DNA from: a virus
IMG/VR virus record: IMGVR_UViG_3300031963_000041
Location: 1-64,000 of that record
DNA length: 64,000 bases
Strand: one strand, 5' to 3'
The notes under the pieces were generated by a model. The model was not told where the DNA came from, did no database searches, and was given only the letters and a program-made list of their open reading frames with translations. This document shows, piece by piece, positions 56,157-64,000 of this stretch (positions are counted from its first letter, which is position 1; the number at the start of each line of letters is the position of its first letter). The translations under genes and the position numbers were made by a program.

Positions 56157-57386
56157 CCCTTGGTTGAGTCGTAGATGTCTGACCAGGTGCAAGGTGTATT
56201 TGTTAGATCGCGGACTCTGAGGCAAGTGTTGCTTTCGCCATTGACGCACATACCACCAGTATGAAGGATCCAATTTGTTCTGGGTCCTTCCATATGCTTG
56301 CATGACGTTATGGTAAAGTTCATCTTTTATGAATTTCAGGAAATTATCCGAAAAGAACCGTTGTTTATTTCTCTGGGCCACGGCCCAGCAATGAGCAAGT
56401 ATTTCATTGAGTTGTTCGGGAGCCATTGAAGACAACCTGTCAACCTCTTTGAGTATGAGATCAAGGCGGGTGGAATGATCGGACTCATGATCGTATGACT
56501 CATCAATCCAAGGGCTAAAAGTCTCAAATCCATAGTATTTTAACACTGCCAGGGCGCCGGGTCCGGCAGCCAAGATAAATGGATGTCCGCAGGCTATGGG
56601 CCTGAGTGTTTTCTCAGTCAAGTGTATCCTTGGATCTTCAAACAGAGTTTCCAAGATCAGGCTTATACCAGTCTTGCAAAAATCTTCACTGTTATAATAG
56701 GCGCTGGCCATGGCATCTGCTGTTGTAGGATTTGCAAAATCACATTGTCCATTGTGTTTTAGATGATCCATGACCTGTTGGCGATATTGTCTGGTACCAG
56801 TCTGATCTCTGCAATATATCAAAAATATTTTTTTGATCTTTTTTCTCTCGAGACTTTGATCATGTTGGGCAAATCTATACCAATCACGGGCAATCAACGC
56901 ATGGCTCCACCAGTAAGCGCCGCAATAACGACCAGTGGATTCATATTTTTGCAGTTGAGGGGAATTGATTTCAGAATGCAATAGGATCCATTGTTTTTGC
57001 CAAGACCATACTATGGTGTTTCTGAGATTTTGATCCTGCACAGGAAAGTTATAATCCTGTCGATTGAACTCTTCGGTTTTGTGTAACAACGGCTGTCCAT
57101 CTTGATACAGTTCATAATTCAGTGGTTCTTGATCATGACAAAACAATACCGGTTGGAAATTCCTAGCCAATGAAAATCTGCTTAGTCCTATCTGATCTGG
57201 ATCTAAGAAGGTTTCTCCCAGCAGATTATCTATGCCATTGGGTCCTTTTGTGTGTTCATAGTCCTTTTGGTAGTCCAAAACGTTCTTGAGATCTTTATTA
57301 CCCCATTGGTAAAAATACAACAACCAGAAACGTTTTTCTGTGACCTGATGTATAAAATCGTATAAATTATGAGCAGGCACTGTCAT
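56085..57386 (-). CDS. glycosyltransferase, fucosyltransferase-like
   Basis: 433 residues. The C-terminal half has the typical acceptor-nucleotide block ISLILETLFED-x2-IHLTEKTLRPIACGHPF (residues around 240-265, quoted with gaps), followed by GFETFSPWIDESYD, as in GT10-like and exostosin-like transferases: the TEKT-x4-I core binds the nucleotide sugar. The N-terminal half is divergent. It starts 15 bases from the divergent dehydrogenase gene. Sugar and acceptor unknown. Confidence 0.6.
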   Translation of the reverse strand: MTVPAHNLYDFIHQVTEKRFWLLYFYQWGNKDLKNVLDYQKDYEHTKGPNGIDNLLGETFLDPDQIGLSRFSLARNFQPVLFCHDQEPLNYELYQDGQPLLHKTEEFNRQDYNFPVQDQNLRNTIVWSWQKQWILLHSEINSPQLQKYESTGRYCGAYWWSHALIARDWYRFAQHDQSLERKKIKKIFLIYCRDQTGTRQYRQQVMDHLKHNGQCDFANPTTADAMASAYYNSEDFCKTGISLILETLFEDPRIHLTEKTLRPIACGHPFILAAGPGALAVLKYYGFETFSPWIDESYDHESDHSTRLDLILKEVDRLSSMAPEQLNEILAHCWAVAQRNKQRFFSDNFLKFIKDELYHNVMQAYGRTQNKLDPSYWWYVRQWRKQHLPQSPRSNKYTLHLVRHLRLNQGSLEQYQRHDHSLDDESGTNCDNV

Positions 57387-57401
57387 TTAATGGAGGAAAC
57401 A

Positions 57402-58646
57402 ATGAATATAGGTTTTATTGGTCTAGGAAAACTGGGTCTAGACTGTGCAGAGGTATTTGCTGAACGTTACACAGTCCGAGGGTATGATATATATCCGAGG
57501 TATAGTGATACCGTTGAAGTTTGTGGCATTGACGAAGTGGTCAAAAAAAGCGACTGGATCTTTATCGCTGTGCCAACTCCACACGCCGAGGGCTATGATG
57601 GATCAGTGCCCAGCTCGCACATGGAGCCTCGAGACTTTGGGCATGATGCGGTGAAAGACGCTATTAGTCAGATCAATGAACATGCTGACACACCCAAGCG
57701 TGTGGTATTGATCTCTACAGTGTTGCCGGGAACCACACGCAGACATTTTGCCAACTTGTTGGGTCCACAGCATCAGTTCCTTTATAATCCTTACCTCATA
57801 GCCATGGGCTCGGTCAAATGGGATATGGCCAATCCCGAAATGGTCATGATCGGGACAGAAACTGGTGATGCATCTGAGATGCGTGATCTAATCGATCTAT
57901 ATCGCCCGTTGATGAAAAACAATCCCCGTTATGTCACAGGTACCTGGGACGAGTGCGAAGCCATCAAGATTTTCTACAACACATTCATTTCTGCCAAGGT
58001 TGGACTGGTGAACATGATACAGGATTTTGCGCTGAAGATTGGCAACATCAATGTGGATGTTGTGACCGATGCCCTTGCCCAATCAACCATGCGTATCATG
58101 GGACCCAAATACATGACCGCGGGCATGGGCGATGCAGGTGCTTGCCATCCTCGAGACAACATCGCCTTGCGTTGGTTGGCCGAAGAGTATGACATTGGCT
58201 ATGACTTGTTTGACACCATCATGCATGCTCGAGAAATACAAGCAAAAAATCTAGCACACTTTTTAGTAGACCAAGCCAAAGAAAAGAATTTGCCTATAGT
58301 CATACATGGCAAGGCATACAAGCCTGATGTTGCCTACTGTATCGGTAGCTACTCCACGTTGATAGGATTCTATATCAAGGAGGCCGGTTATTCTGTGAAA
58401 TACTTAGATCCCTTGGCAGATGACAGCGACGATGTAGTCCAATCGATCACTGGTCCTTGTGTATTGTTGCTGGCACACAATCGACAAATCACCTATGGAT
58501 ACACTGGTGATGTGAGAGATGACACGTTCTATTCTCCCATAGCCTATGGTTCTGTCATTGTTGATCCTTGGCGGAAAATGCCTTCTACACCACAATATAA
58601 TGTGATCCATTATGGCAACACACGAGATGGCCGGACTGGATTATAA
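57402..58646 (+). CDS. UDP-glucose/GDP-mannose dehydrogenase family protein
   Basis: 414 residues from the ATG at 57402 with GGAGG upstream. GLGKLG (residues 7-12) is the NAD-binding loop; VPTPHAEGYDG and STVLPGTTR are typical; the catalytic cysteine is in GDAGACHPRDN (normally GGxCxPKD), so lysine is replaced by arginine. A C-terminal NAD-like domain follows. It would oxidise a nucleotide sugar to its uronic acid, or has changed specificity. It starts 15 bases from a divergent glycosyltransferase. Confidence 0.8.
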   Translation: MNIGFIGLGKLGLDCAEVFAERYTVRGYDIYPRYSDTVEVCGIDEVVKKSDWIFIAVPTPHAEGYDGSVPSSHMEPRDFGHDAVKDAISQINEHADTPKRVVLISTVLPGTTRRHFANLLGPQHQFLYNPYLIAMGSVKWDMANPEMVMIGTETGDASEMRDLIDLYRPLMKNNPRYVTGTWDECEAIKIFYNTFISAKVGLVNMIQDFALKIGNINVDVVTDALAQSTMRIMGPKYMTAGMGDAGACHPRDNIALRWLAEEYDIGYDLFDTIMHAREIQAKNLAHFLVDQAKEKNLPIVIHGKAYKPDVAYCIGSYSTLIGFYIKEAGYSVKYLDPLADDSDDVVQSITGPCVLLLAHNRQITYGYTGDVRDDTFYSPIAYGSVIVDPWRKMPSTPQYNVIHYGNTRDGRTGL

Positions 58647-59145
58647 AATTTACAGTTTGGATGTTTTTTGGGATGATGAATTCAAGCATCTAGATTACAT
58701 CCAAGAGCCGTTCAACGATTCAGAAGATGTGAGACGATGGATGGCCCAAGGATATCAACCCAAAATATGTGGATCCATGGCAGACATGAAAGGACGTCAA
58801 CCCAGTTGGAATCATCTTTTCGTAGACTATTTTTCTGCCATGGGGTGGAAAGATATTGGAACATCTTACTATAGAATGACTTCCGGAACAGTGATGCCAG
58901 TGCATCAAGATCGTTATGTAAAGTATGTAAAATTGTTTGGACTGGAAGGTCAAGAATACAACATACGCCGGGCATTGGTGATGTTGGAAGATTGGCAGTC
59001 GGGACACTATCTAGAAGTGCAGGGCGATCCTGTGGTCAAATGGCATGCAGGCACAGTGGCAGAATGGATTTATGATGTGCCGCACATGGCAGCCAACATC
59101 GGTCTTGAAGATCGTTACACTCTACAAATAACAGGACATCTGTGA
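58612..59145 (+). CDS. Fe(II)/2-oxoglutarate oxygenase-like protein
   Basis: 177 residues (an alternative ATG at 58627 gives 172). MPVHQDRYVKY supplies the H-x-D pair near residue 98; MLEDWQSGHYLEVQ and WIYDVPHMAANIG provide the distal histidine, and DRYTLQITGH the 2-oxoglutarate arginine position. The layout is that of aspartyl-beta-hydroxylase-like enzymes. It overlaps the sugar dehydrogenase by 35 bases and the amidinotransferase by 4. Confidence 0.65.
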   Translation: MATHEMAGLDYKIYSLDVFWDDEFKHLDYIQEPFNDSEDVRRWMAQGYQPKICGSMADMKGRQPSWNHLFVDYFSAMGWKDIGTSYYRMTSGTVMPVHQDRYVKYVKLFGLEGQEYNIRRALVMLEDWQSGHYLEVQGDPVVKWHAGTVAEWIYDVPHMAANIGLEDRYTLQITGHL

Positions 59146-60062
59146 AAATATCTAGCTACAATGAATGGGATCCTTTGCGATCCATAGTGATAGGATCTGC
59201 CAAGCATGCCAATTGGCCTAGCCAAGATCCTGTGTTTGCCCTGGAAAGTGAAAAGACCTTGTGGAAAGAAACACCAGTTCCATCAGGTCCTGTGCCACAA
59301 TGGATAGTGGATGAAGCAGAATCTGAACTGGATGATCTCGCACACAAACTCACTGGGCTAGGTGTAGAAGTATACCGTCCACAAGAAATAGATTTTGTTG
59401 CCTTGGGAGGGATGTATAACTATTGCCCCAGAGATAGATTATTGGTAGCCGGCGAAACCATAGTGGATCCTGCCATGATGTATCCTTGCAGAGACATGGA
59501 ATTGGCGGCCTATCATGATGTAGTTGATTCTTGTGAAAGATATCTGCACATGCCGCGCAACGAAGGCATGATATTGGACGCAGCCAATGTGTGCAGACTT
59601 GGCGATACTTGGCTATATCTAGAAAGTGCATCGGGCAATCGTAAAGCCTATGAATGGCTGTGCGAACAATTTCCACATATCACGATAGAACTTTGCAATT
59701 TTTATTCTGGCGTGCATATAGATTCTACCATAGTCCCGATCAGAGAAGGATTGGTCATTGTCAATGCCGCACGAGTCACACCAGAAAATCTGCCTAGGGC
59801 CTTGAAAGATTGGGAAGTGCTCTACGTTGACTATGTCAAAGAACAGGGATTTTATCAATACCCCTATGCTTCTAAATGGATAGCCTTAAATATGCTCGTG
59901 GTAGATCCTAACACAGTGATCATGGACAGTGATCAACGGGTGCTACAAAGAGAGTTAGAAAAACACGGTATCACAGTGATAGGACACCGATTGAGTCACA
60001 GTCGCACCTTGGGCGGTGGTTTCCATTGCGTGACGCTGGACCTATGGAGAGAGCATGCTTGA
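59142..60062 (+). CDS. amidinotransferase-family protein (second copy)
   Basis: 306 residues from a GTG in a GTGA overlap. Pentein-fold landmarks are clear: SSYNEWDPLRSIVIG at the start, EGMILDAANVCRLG with the catalytic aspartate, GVHIDSTIVPIREG with histidine and aspartate, and SRTLGGGFHCVTLDLWR with the catalytic cysteine. All four expected catalytic residues are visible, more than in the copy at 23415. It most likely moves an amidino group from arginine, possibly onto an aminated sugar or polyamine. Confidence 0.8.
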   Translation: MKISSYNEWDPLRSIVIGSAKHANWPSQDPVFALESEKTLWKETPVPSGPVPQWIVDEAESELDDLAHKLTGLGVEVYRPQEIDFVALGGMYNYCPRDRLLVAGETIVDPAMMYPCRDMELAAYHDVVDSCERYLHMPRNEGMILDAANVCRLGDTWLYLESASGNRKAYEWLCEQFPHITIELCNFYSGVHIDSTIVPIREGLVIVNAARVTPENLPRALKDWEVLYVDYVKEQGFYQYPYASKWIALNMLVVDPNTVIMDSDQRVLQRELEKHGITVIGHRLSHSRTLGGGFHCVTLDLWREHA

Positions 60063-61347
60063 CGCACAACAACTGGCACACATAGTCGAACAAGAAATAC
60101 GCAACGAAGCACGACTGCAGGTGCAACAGGCAGTGAGTCAACCCGAATGGCTCCAGGATCTCGAACAGCAGATCATTGGGTTCGTGCAGGATCGTATCAC
60201 GGCTAGATTCAGCAATATCGGAACCTTGCCTGATCTCGTGACCACTGTGGAACACAAAGTAGGCGAAATGTTTGCCAGCGGATTTGTTCCTGATTTGAAT
60301 TCCTATGTTGATCAGGACAAGATCCGCCAGACAGTGGATCTAGCCGTAGAACGTTTTGTTGAAAATACCATCAACAATCTGTCTGTGGATCCGCAATGGG
60401 TTACCAAAATTGAAACGCTGATAGCACAGCGCACAGAAGATCGCCTACGCAATCTCTTGAGAGATATAGATCTAAATGCCAAGATTTCTCAGGCCATAAT
60501 GGAAAACAAAGACCAGTTGATCACTGCTATCAAGAGAGATTTCCGCACTGCGGGCATAGTTGATCAATCCGGCTCCACCCAACTCACAGTCATGGACGGA
60601 GTGGTGGTCATCGAGCACGAAACTGTCACACACGATCTCACAGTGGAACATAACGTGAAGATCAACGGAGATGTCTTGGTCCAAGGTGACCTGGGCATAC
60701 AAGGTCGCATCAACACTGACAACCAAACCTGGCAGGATCTCAGCCGCCATGTGGGCAATGTTACCTATGACCGCATCAAACAGGATTTCGCCAGCGAATT
60801 GATCGCCACAGTGATTGATTCTACCAAATCCGGCATTGAAATCGAAAACATCACAGTGGATGGGCACCCATTGGTCACGGGCAACACTCTCAGTGCCGGA
60901 GTGGTCAATAGCAATATCAAGAAACTAGGCACAGTGGAAAATCTCGAAGTATCGGGGACCACAAATCTAGCCAAGACTTTAACTGTGCAAAAAAATCGCG
61001 TTGGCGTCAACACACAAGAACCTGACAGCGCACTCAGCGTATGGGACGAAGAAACCAATCTCGCTCTGGGCAAATACAGCAAGAACACCAGTTTCATTGG
61101 CAGCAATCGAAAACAAAATTTGGTGATCGGTGTCAATCGCCAGAATCACATAGAAGTAGACAGTGATGGCATGGTCACTGTGCAACAACTGCGGATAGCA
61201 CGTAATCGCTTGTCATGGAGCACTGAAGTGCCCGGTTACAGTGGCACCAAGGGTGACATAGTGTTTAATACCAATGCCAGTGATGGTATCTTTGCATGGG
61301 TATGTCTTGGTGCATTCCGTTGGCAAACTGTGAGGATGTCACAGTGA
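60055..61347 (+). CDS. tail fibre-like virion protein
   Basis: 430 residues. The first 190 are long helices with repeated hydrophobic heptads (IVEQEIRNEARLQVQQA), then strand repeats with valine and asparagine (VIEHETVTHDLTVEHNVKING, quoted in part), and a C-terminal domain with VGVNTQEPDSALSVWD, like the sequence found in trimeric fibre and chaperone-like tips of marine T4-like phages. A trimeric fibre or connector is likely. It overlaps neighbours by 8 and 4 bases. Confidence 0.65.
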   Translation: MLDAQQLAHIVEQEIRNEARLQVQQAVSQPEWLQDLEQQIIGFVQDRITARFSNIGTLPDLVTTVEHKVGEMFASGFVPDLNSYVDQDKIRQTVDLAVERFVENTINNLSVDPQWVTKIETLIAQRTEDRLRNLLRDIDLNAKISQAIMENKDQLITAIKRDFRTAGIVDQSGSTQLTVMDGVVVIEHETVTHDLTVEHNVKINGDVLVQGDLGIQGRINTDNQTWQDLSRHVGNVTYDRIKQDFASELIATVIDSTKSGIEIENITVDGHPLVTGNTLSAGVVNSNIKKLGTVENLEVSGTTNLAKTLTVQKNRVGVNTQEPDSALSVWDEETNLALGKYSKNTSFIGSNRKQNLVIGVNRQNHIEVDSDGMVTVQQLRIARNRLSWSTEVPGYSGTKGDIVFNTNASDGIFAWVCLGAFRWQTVRMSQ

Positions 61348-61892
61348 GGATAGTGTGTGTGCTGGCCGACGAGTTCTCGGCAACTCATATCGAGCCTGGG
61401 CAACTCAAAGACATAGGGGCTCTCTGGGGATCTTGGCGCACATGGCGTGCCTGGCAGACAGACAATGTTCTGTGCCACGATTTTTCCAAGGCCGACGAAT
61501 TGATAAAAAGAGCGTTCCATGCTGTGTGCAATCTCTACATACCCAACAAGAACTATGGTGCGTTGAACAGACCTTCCAAGGTAAATCTATATGATGGAGA
61601 TTTTCCAGGAGAGTTCGACCACCCTGAAGAGATCGTGTCCATGCATCTCGTGGCTGACTCCGCAGATTTGGTTTTGCTTTTTGGTTACGATGTCAGCAAG
61701 ATTACCGAAACAGACAAGTTCCAAAAGCATAAGAAAACCAATTACCTTAATGCTTTTCGGGCCACCCTAAATACCTATCCTCAAACCCAATTTGTCTTGA
61801 TTGATCATGCCAATGATTTGGATGCAAGCCTGACCAAAATCCCCAATCTCACTTGCGATAAATTTGAAGCCGTGTTACAATTACTTAATTGA
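61344..61892 (+). CDS. conserved hypothetical protein
   Basis: 182 residues from a GTG in a GTGA overlap with the fibre-like gene. RIVCVLADEFSATHIEP suggests a Rossmann-like first strand; MHLVADSADLVLLFGYD resembles a nucleotide-binding or hydrolase core strand. It is followed by UvdE after 18 bases. No catalytic pattern can be named. Confidence 0.5.
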   Translation: MRIVCVLADEFSATHIEPGQLKDIGALWGSWRTWRAWQTDNVLCHDFSKADELIKRAFHAVCNLYIPNKNYGALNRPSKVNLYDGDFPGEFDHPEEIVSMHLVADSADLVLLFGYDVSKITETDKFQKHKKTNYLNAFRATLNTYPQTQFVLIDHANDLDASLTKIPNLTCDKFEAVLQLLN

Positions 61893-61910
61893 TAACTCTT
61901 CTAGGCTTTC

Positions 61911-62930
61911 ATGACTGCTCGAATTGGTTTTTGTTGTAAATGGTTAGACGATCCCAGTGAAACTGCTGGCATGAAAGTCAATGCCAAGAATCGTGAACTC
62001 AATGGGCGGAGCACTACCATGCGTTGGTTGCGTGAGCATGCAGACCAAGCAGAACAGCGCCAGTGGGACATCATGAATCACAATGCACAGGCCGCTCTCA
62101 ACATGGTAGAACGTGTGGGCAGTCTACCTCATCATCTACGCATGGTTCGACTGGGGTCTGAAATGCTACAAGGCTACACAGAACCCAACTGGATTGACTG
62201 GTGGCAACAAGCAGACATCCAACGACACCTAGAAAAGATCTTTGCTCCTGTGGGTGCCCGTGCCCGAGAGTTGGGAGTAAGACTTTCATTCCATCCTGGA
62301 CAGTTCTGTGTGTTAGCATCAGAGAACGACGGCATCGTGGAACGTAGCATCCAAGAGTTTGAATATCATGCAGACATGGCCCGCTGGATGGGCTATGGCG
62401 CCACCTGGCATGATCATGGCTTCAAGATCAATGTTCACCTGTCGGGCAAGGGTGGGCCTGAAAAATTCTTGCGTAGCCTGGGCAAACTTAGCCCCGAGGC
62501 ACGCAATCTCATAACTATCGAAAACGACGAGATATCAAATGGTTTGGACCTTACTTTGCTTGTGGCTGATAACGTGGCTCTTGTGCTGGACATTCATCAC
62601 CATTGGGTCAAAACAGGAGAATACATCGATCCCCAAGATGATCGTGTTCAGCGTGTGGTTGAGTCTTGGCGTGACGTTCGCCCTGCTATGCATTACAGTG
62701 TTAGTCGCGAAGATATTCTTGTTGATCATGATCCCCGAGTTCGCCCAGATCTTGCTGGACTTCTTGCACGAGGTCATAAAAAACAGCAACTCCGCGCCCA
62801 CTCGGATTTCTATTGGAATTCGGCTGTGAACGACTGGGCCGCTGGTTTCTCCGATCAGTTTGACATCCAGTGCGAGGCCAAAGGTAAAAATCTAGCAAGA
62901 GATGGTTTCGCCAAGCACGTCACTGTGTGA
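61911..62930 (+). CDS. UV damage endonuclease UvdE/UvsE
   Basis: 339 residues, TIM barrel. Conserved motifs: IGFCCKWL at the start, LRMVRLGSEML, RLSFHPGQFCVL (metal histidine), ATWHDHGFKINVHLSGK (histidines), ITIENDEI (glutamate) and VLDIHHHW, AMHYSVSR. These residues hold the three metal ions of UvdE. It nicks 5' to UV photoproducts and so offers light-independent repair, useful for an aquatic phage. It overlaps the DUF3445-like gene by 29 bases. Confidence 0.9.
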   Translation: MTARIGFCCKWLDDPSETAGMKVNAKNRELNGRSTTMRWLREHADQAEQRQWDIMNHNAQAALNMVERVGSLPHHLRMVRLGSEMLQGYTEPNWIDWWQQADIQRHLEKIFAPVGARARELGVRLSFHPGQFCVLASENDGIVERSIQEFEYHADMARWMGYGATWHDHGFKINVHLSGKGGPEKFLRSLGKLSPEARNLITIENDEISNGLDLTLLVADNVALVLDIHHHWVKTGEYIDPQDDRVQRVVESWRDVRPAMHYSVSREDILVDHDPRVRPDLAGLLARGHKKQQLRAHSDFYWNSAVNDWAAGFSDQFDIQCEAKGKNLARDGFAKHVTV

Positions 62931-63696
62931 TATCCCTTTTGATGTAGAAGTTCCCTATGCCATGCGGCCGCACATGCGACCTTGGCAACCCGGTGAGTCC
63001 ATACTGACCACGGACAGGGATTTTGATCGATATCAAGACGCCAAACTCAACAACTACAATCCGGTATATGGAGATTCAGCCAGTCGTGAACTGGTTTATC
63101 AAGCCGTAGATGCACTGAGAAAATATGATCCCACTGCACCTGTGATCCAAGGAGATGCTCCTGTATGGCAACTAACTCGGGCACTACAGGAAGACTTTGT
63201 GATATGGGCACCCAATCGTGCCGGCGAACTCTCTGCACAGATACTGAGTGTGTGCTTGCCATCGGGGTGGGATCCTCAAACCAAAGTCAACAAGACTTTC
63301 CTTGAAATACATGAACCCGTGCCAGACTTTGACATAGTCAACAAGGCATCTGGACACATCGCACGTATGATCACTACCCGGGGTCCTTTCATAAGATCAG
63401 TGTGGAGTATAGCCAACCGTCCTGCGTTGAGCAGACATCCCAGTGGTGTAGAAGCATGGTCCACGGAGACAATAGATGACATGTGGTTCAGATCGGAACG
63501 CCAGACCACTATACCCATACACAGTCAAGCCGCGCTGTTTTTGATCAGAGTCTACATGATACCACTACGGGATGTGTTCCAAGACGCAGATAAAAAACAA
63601 AGGATCATCAGCAGTGTGATGAGCATGACTGATGCTGTGATCGAATACAAAGGCCTAGGATACTTGCGGAGTTATTTCGCTAATCGGCGTGTCTAG
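62902..63696 (+). CDS. DUF3445-type haem-dependent N-demethylase-like protein
   Basis: 264 residues. The match to DUF3445 is by eye but strong: YAMRPHMRPW near the start, LTRALQEDFVIW, CLPSGWDPQTKVNK, IHEPVPDF and MWFRSERQTTIPIHSQAALFLIRVY (quoted in two parts in the family). DUF3445 members are haem-dependent oxidative N-demethylases; IHEPVP contains a candidate haem histidine. A phage copy is unusual. The substrate could be a methylated amine. It overlaps uvdE by 29 bases and the SpeD-like gene by 17 on the other strand. Confidence 0.65.
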   Translation: MVSPSTSLCDIPFDVEVPYAMRPHMRPWQPGESILTTDRDFDRYQDAKLNNYNPVYGDSASRELVYQAVDALRKYDPTAPVIQGDAPVWQLTRALQEDFVIWAPNRAGELSAQILSVCLPSGWDPQTKVNKTFLEIHEPVPDFDIVNKASGHIARMITTRGPFIRSVWSIANRPALSRHPSGVEAWSTETIDDMWFRSERQTTIPIHSQAALFLIRVYMIPLRDVFQDADKKQRIISSVMSMTDAVIEYKGLGYLRSYFANRRV

Positions 63697-64000
63697 TCAG
63701 GAAATTGACACGCATCTTTCTGGGATGGAAATATTCATCGACCACGGCCTTGGCAGTTTCAATATCAAAAGTTCTGCAACTGAACACATCAAAATAGGCC
63801 GTGCCATCTAGTTCCATGAAATGGCCACAGATATTTGATGTGGTGATCAACTGCATGAGGCTGTAGCCCTGTTTGGGGTCTCCGGGCAGGAGATGTTCGA
63901 TCACGGGTTCTCCGTGTGCTGTCATATCGATACGATCCACTAGATCCTTGACGAATCTATAGATGTTGTCGCGGTTGGATATAGATTCAATATCACAACC
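63680..64000 (-). CDS. S-adenosylmethionine decarboxylase-like protein, 5' end missing
   Basis: 106 visible residues; the frame stays open to the window end, so a start lies outside (an internal GTG at 63940 is not a likely start). The pattern is SpeD: RFVKDLVDRIDMTAHGEP, then TTSNICGHFME, where S is at the place of the autocatalytic cleavage serine and H is the conserved processing histidine, and FDVFSCR with the catalytic cysteine. Phage speD genes are known from marine phages. It would make decarboxylated SAM for spermidine. Confidence 0.7.
   Translation of the reverse strand, partial: GCDIESISNRDNIYRFVKDLVDRIDMTAHGEPVIEHLLPGDPKQGYSLMQLITTSNICGHFMELDGTAYFDVFSCRTFDIETAKAVVDEYFHPRKMRVNFLTRHAD

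Noticed and set aside
1-64000. CRISPR arrays, insertion sequences, integrase or attachment sites
   Set aside because: No spaced direct repeats, transposase motifs or integrase residues were found by reading; the window looks like a lytic phage genome.

Overview
The window looks like a contiguous piece of the genome of a large T4-like myovirus (Caudoviricetes) of an aquatic Gram-negative bacterium. Evidence from the sequence: T4-type replication proteins (UvsW-like helicase, gp61-type primase, gp41/DnaB-type helicase, gp30-type ligase), class Ia ribonucleotide reductase with glutaredoxin, a PAAR spike tip, beta-helix fibre genes, many T4-type late-promoter boxes (TATAAATA and NTAAATA), and almost gapless packing with ATGA, TGATG and GTGA start/stop overlaps. 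I saw no tRNA, rRNA, CRISPR array, integrase or insertion sequence. The host cannot be fixed from the sequence; the SleB-type endolysin and a lipoprotein next to it point to a Gram-negative host. Both ends cut through genes.

Layout. 1-8.3 kb: a surface-glycan block (TylF-type methyltransferase, four GT-A-like glycosyltransferase domains, three related capsule-transferase-like domains, a nucleotidyltransferase-cupin fusion, an iron/2-oxoglutarate oxygenase). 8.4-22.2 kb: replication and conserved phage genes (AAA ATPase, radical SAM protein, UvsW, a possible gp62-like protein, a miniature DnaE-like protein, primase, helicase) mixed with a fibre-like protein and three SGNH-hydrolase-like genes. 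22.1-24.5 kb: a minus-strand cassette (amidinotransferase, unknown, aminotransferase-like). 24.5-34.1 kb: late and virion genes, a nucleotidyltransferase-ligase-like fusion, the Fe-S pair iscU-iscA, a PD-(D/E)XK nuclease and a beta-helix protein. 34.1-40.6 kb: nrdA-nrdB-glutaredoxin, an Sm-like protein, PAAR and a large virion protein. 40.7-46.1 kb: small genes including several under 60 residues, DNA ligase and a coiled-coil membrane protein. 46.1-48.7 kb: ClpX, ribosomal protein bS21, Hsp20 and ClpS. 48.7-56.2 kb: phosphoesterase, then about a dozen envelope proteins ending in a SleB-type endolysin and a holin candidate. 56.1-64 kb: glycosyltransferase, UDP-sugar dehydrogenase, oxygenase, a second amidinotransferase, a fibre-like protein, UV endonuclease UvdE, a DUF3445-type haem N-demethylase-like protein and a SpeD-like gene.

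How it fits together. The phage carries its own nucleotide supply and replication parts, and seems equipped to redirect host protein turnover (ClpX, ClpS, Hsp20), translation (bS21) and Fe-S assembly (IscU, IscA). A large share of the window modifies sugars or the cell envelope. Promoters come in three recognisable types: sigma70-like TTGACM-17-TATAAT elements, often behind terminators; extended -10 promoters placed directly on a start codon; and T4-like late boxes. The points most worth following up are the miniature DnaE-like protein with all three polymerase aspartates, the ClpX/bS21/Hsp20/ClpS module, the Fe-S pair, the amidinotransferase cassettes and the envelope module. All functional calls are by motif reading; no database search was run.
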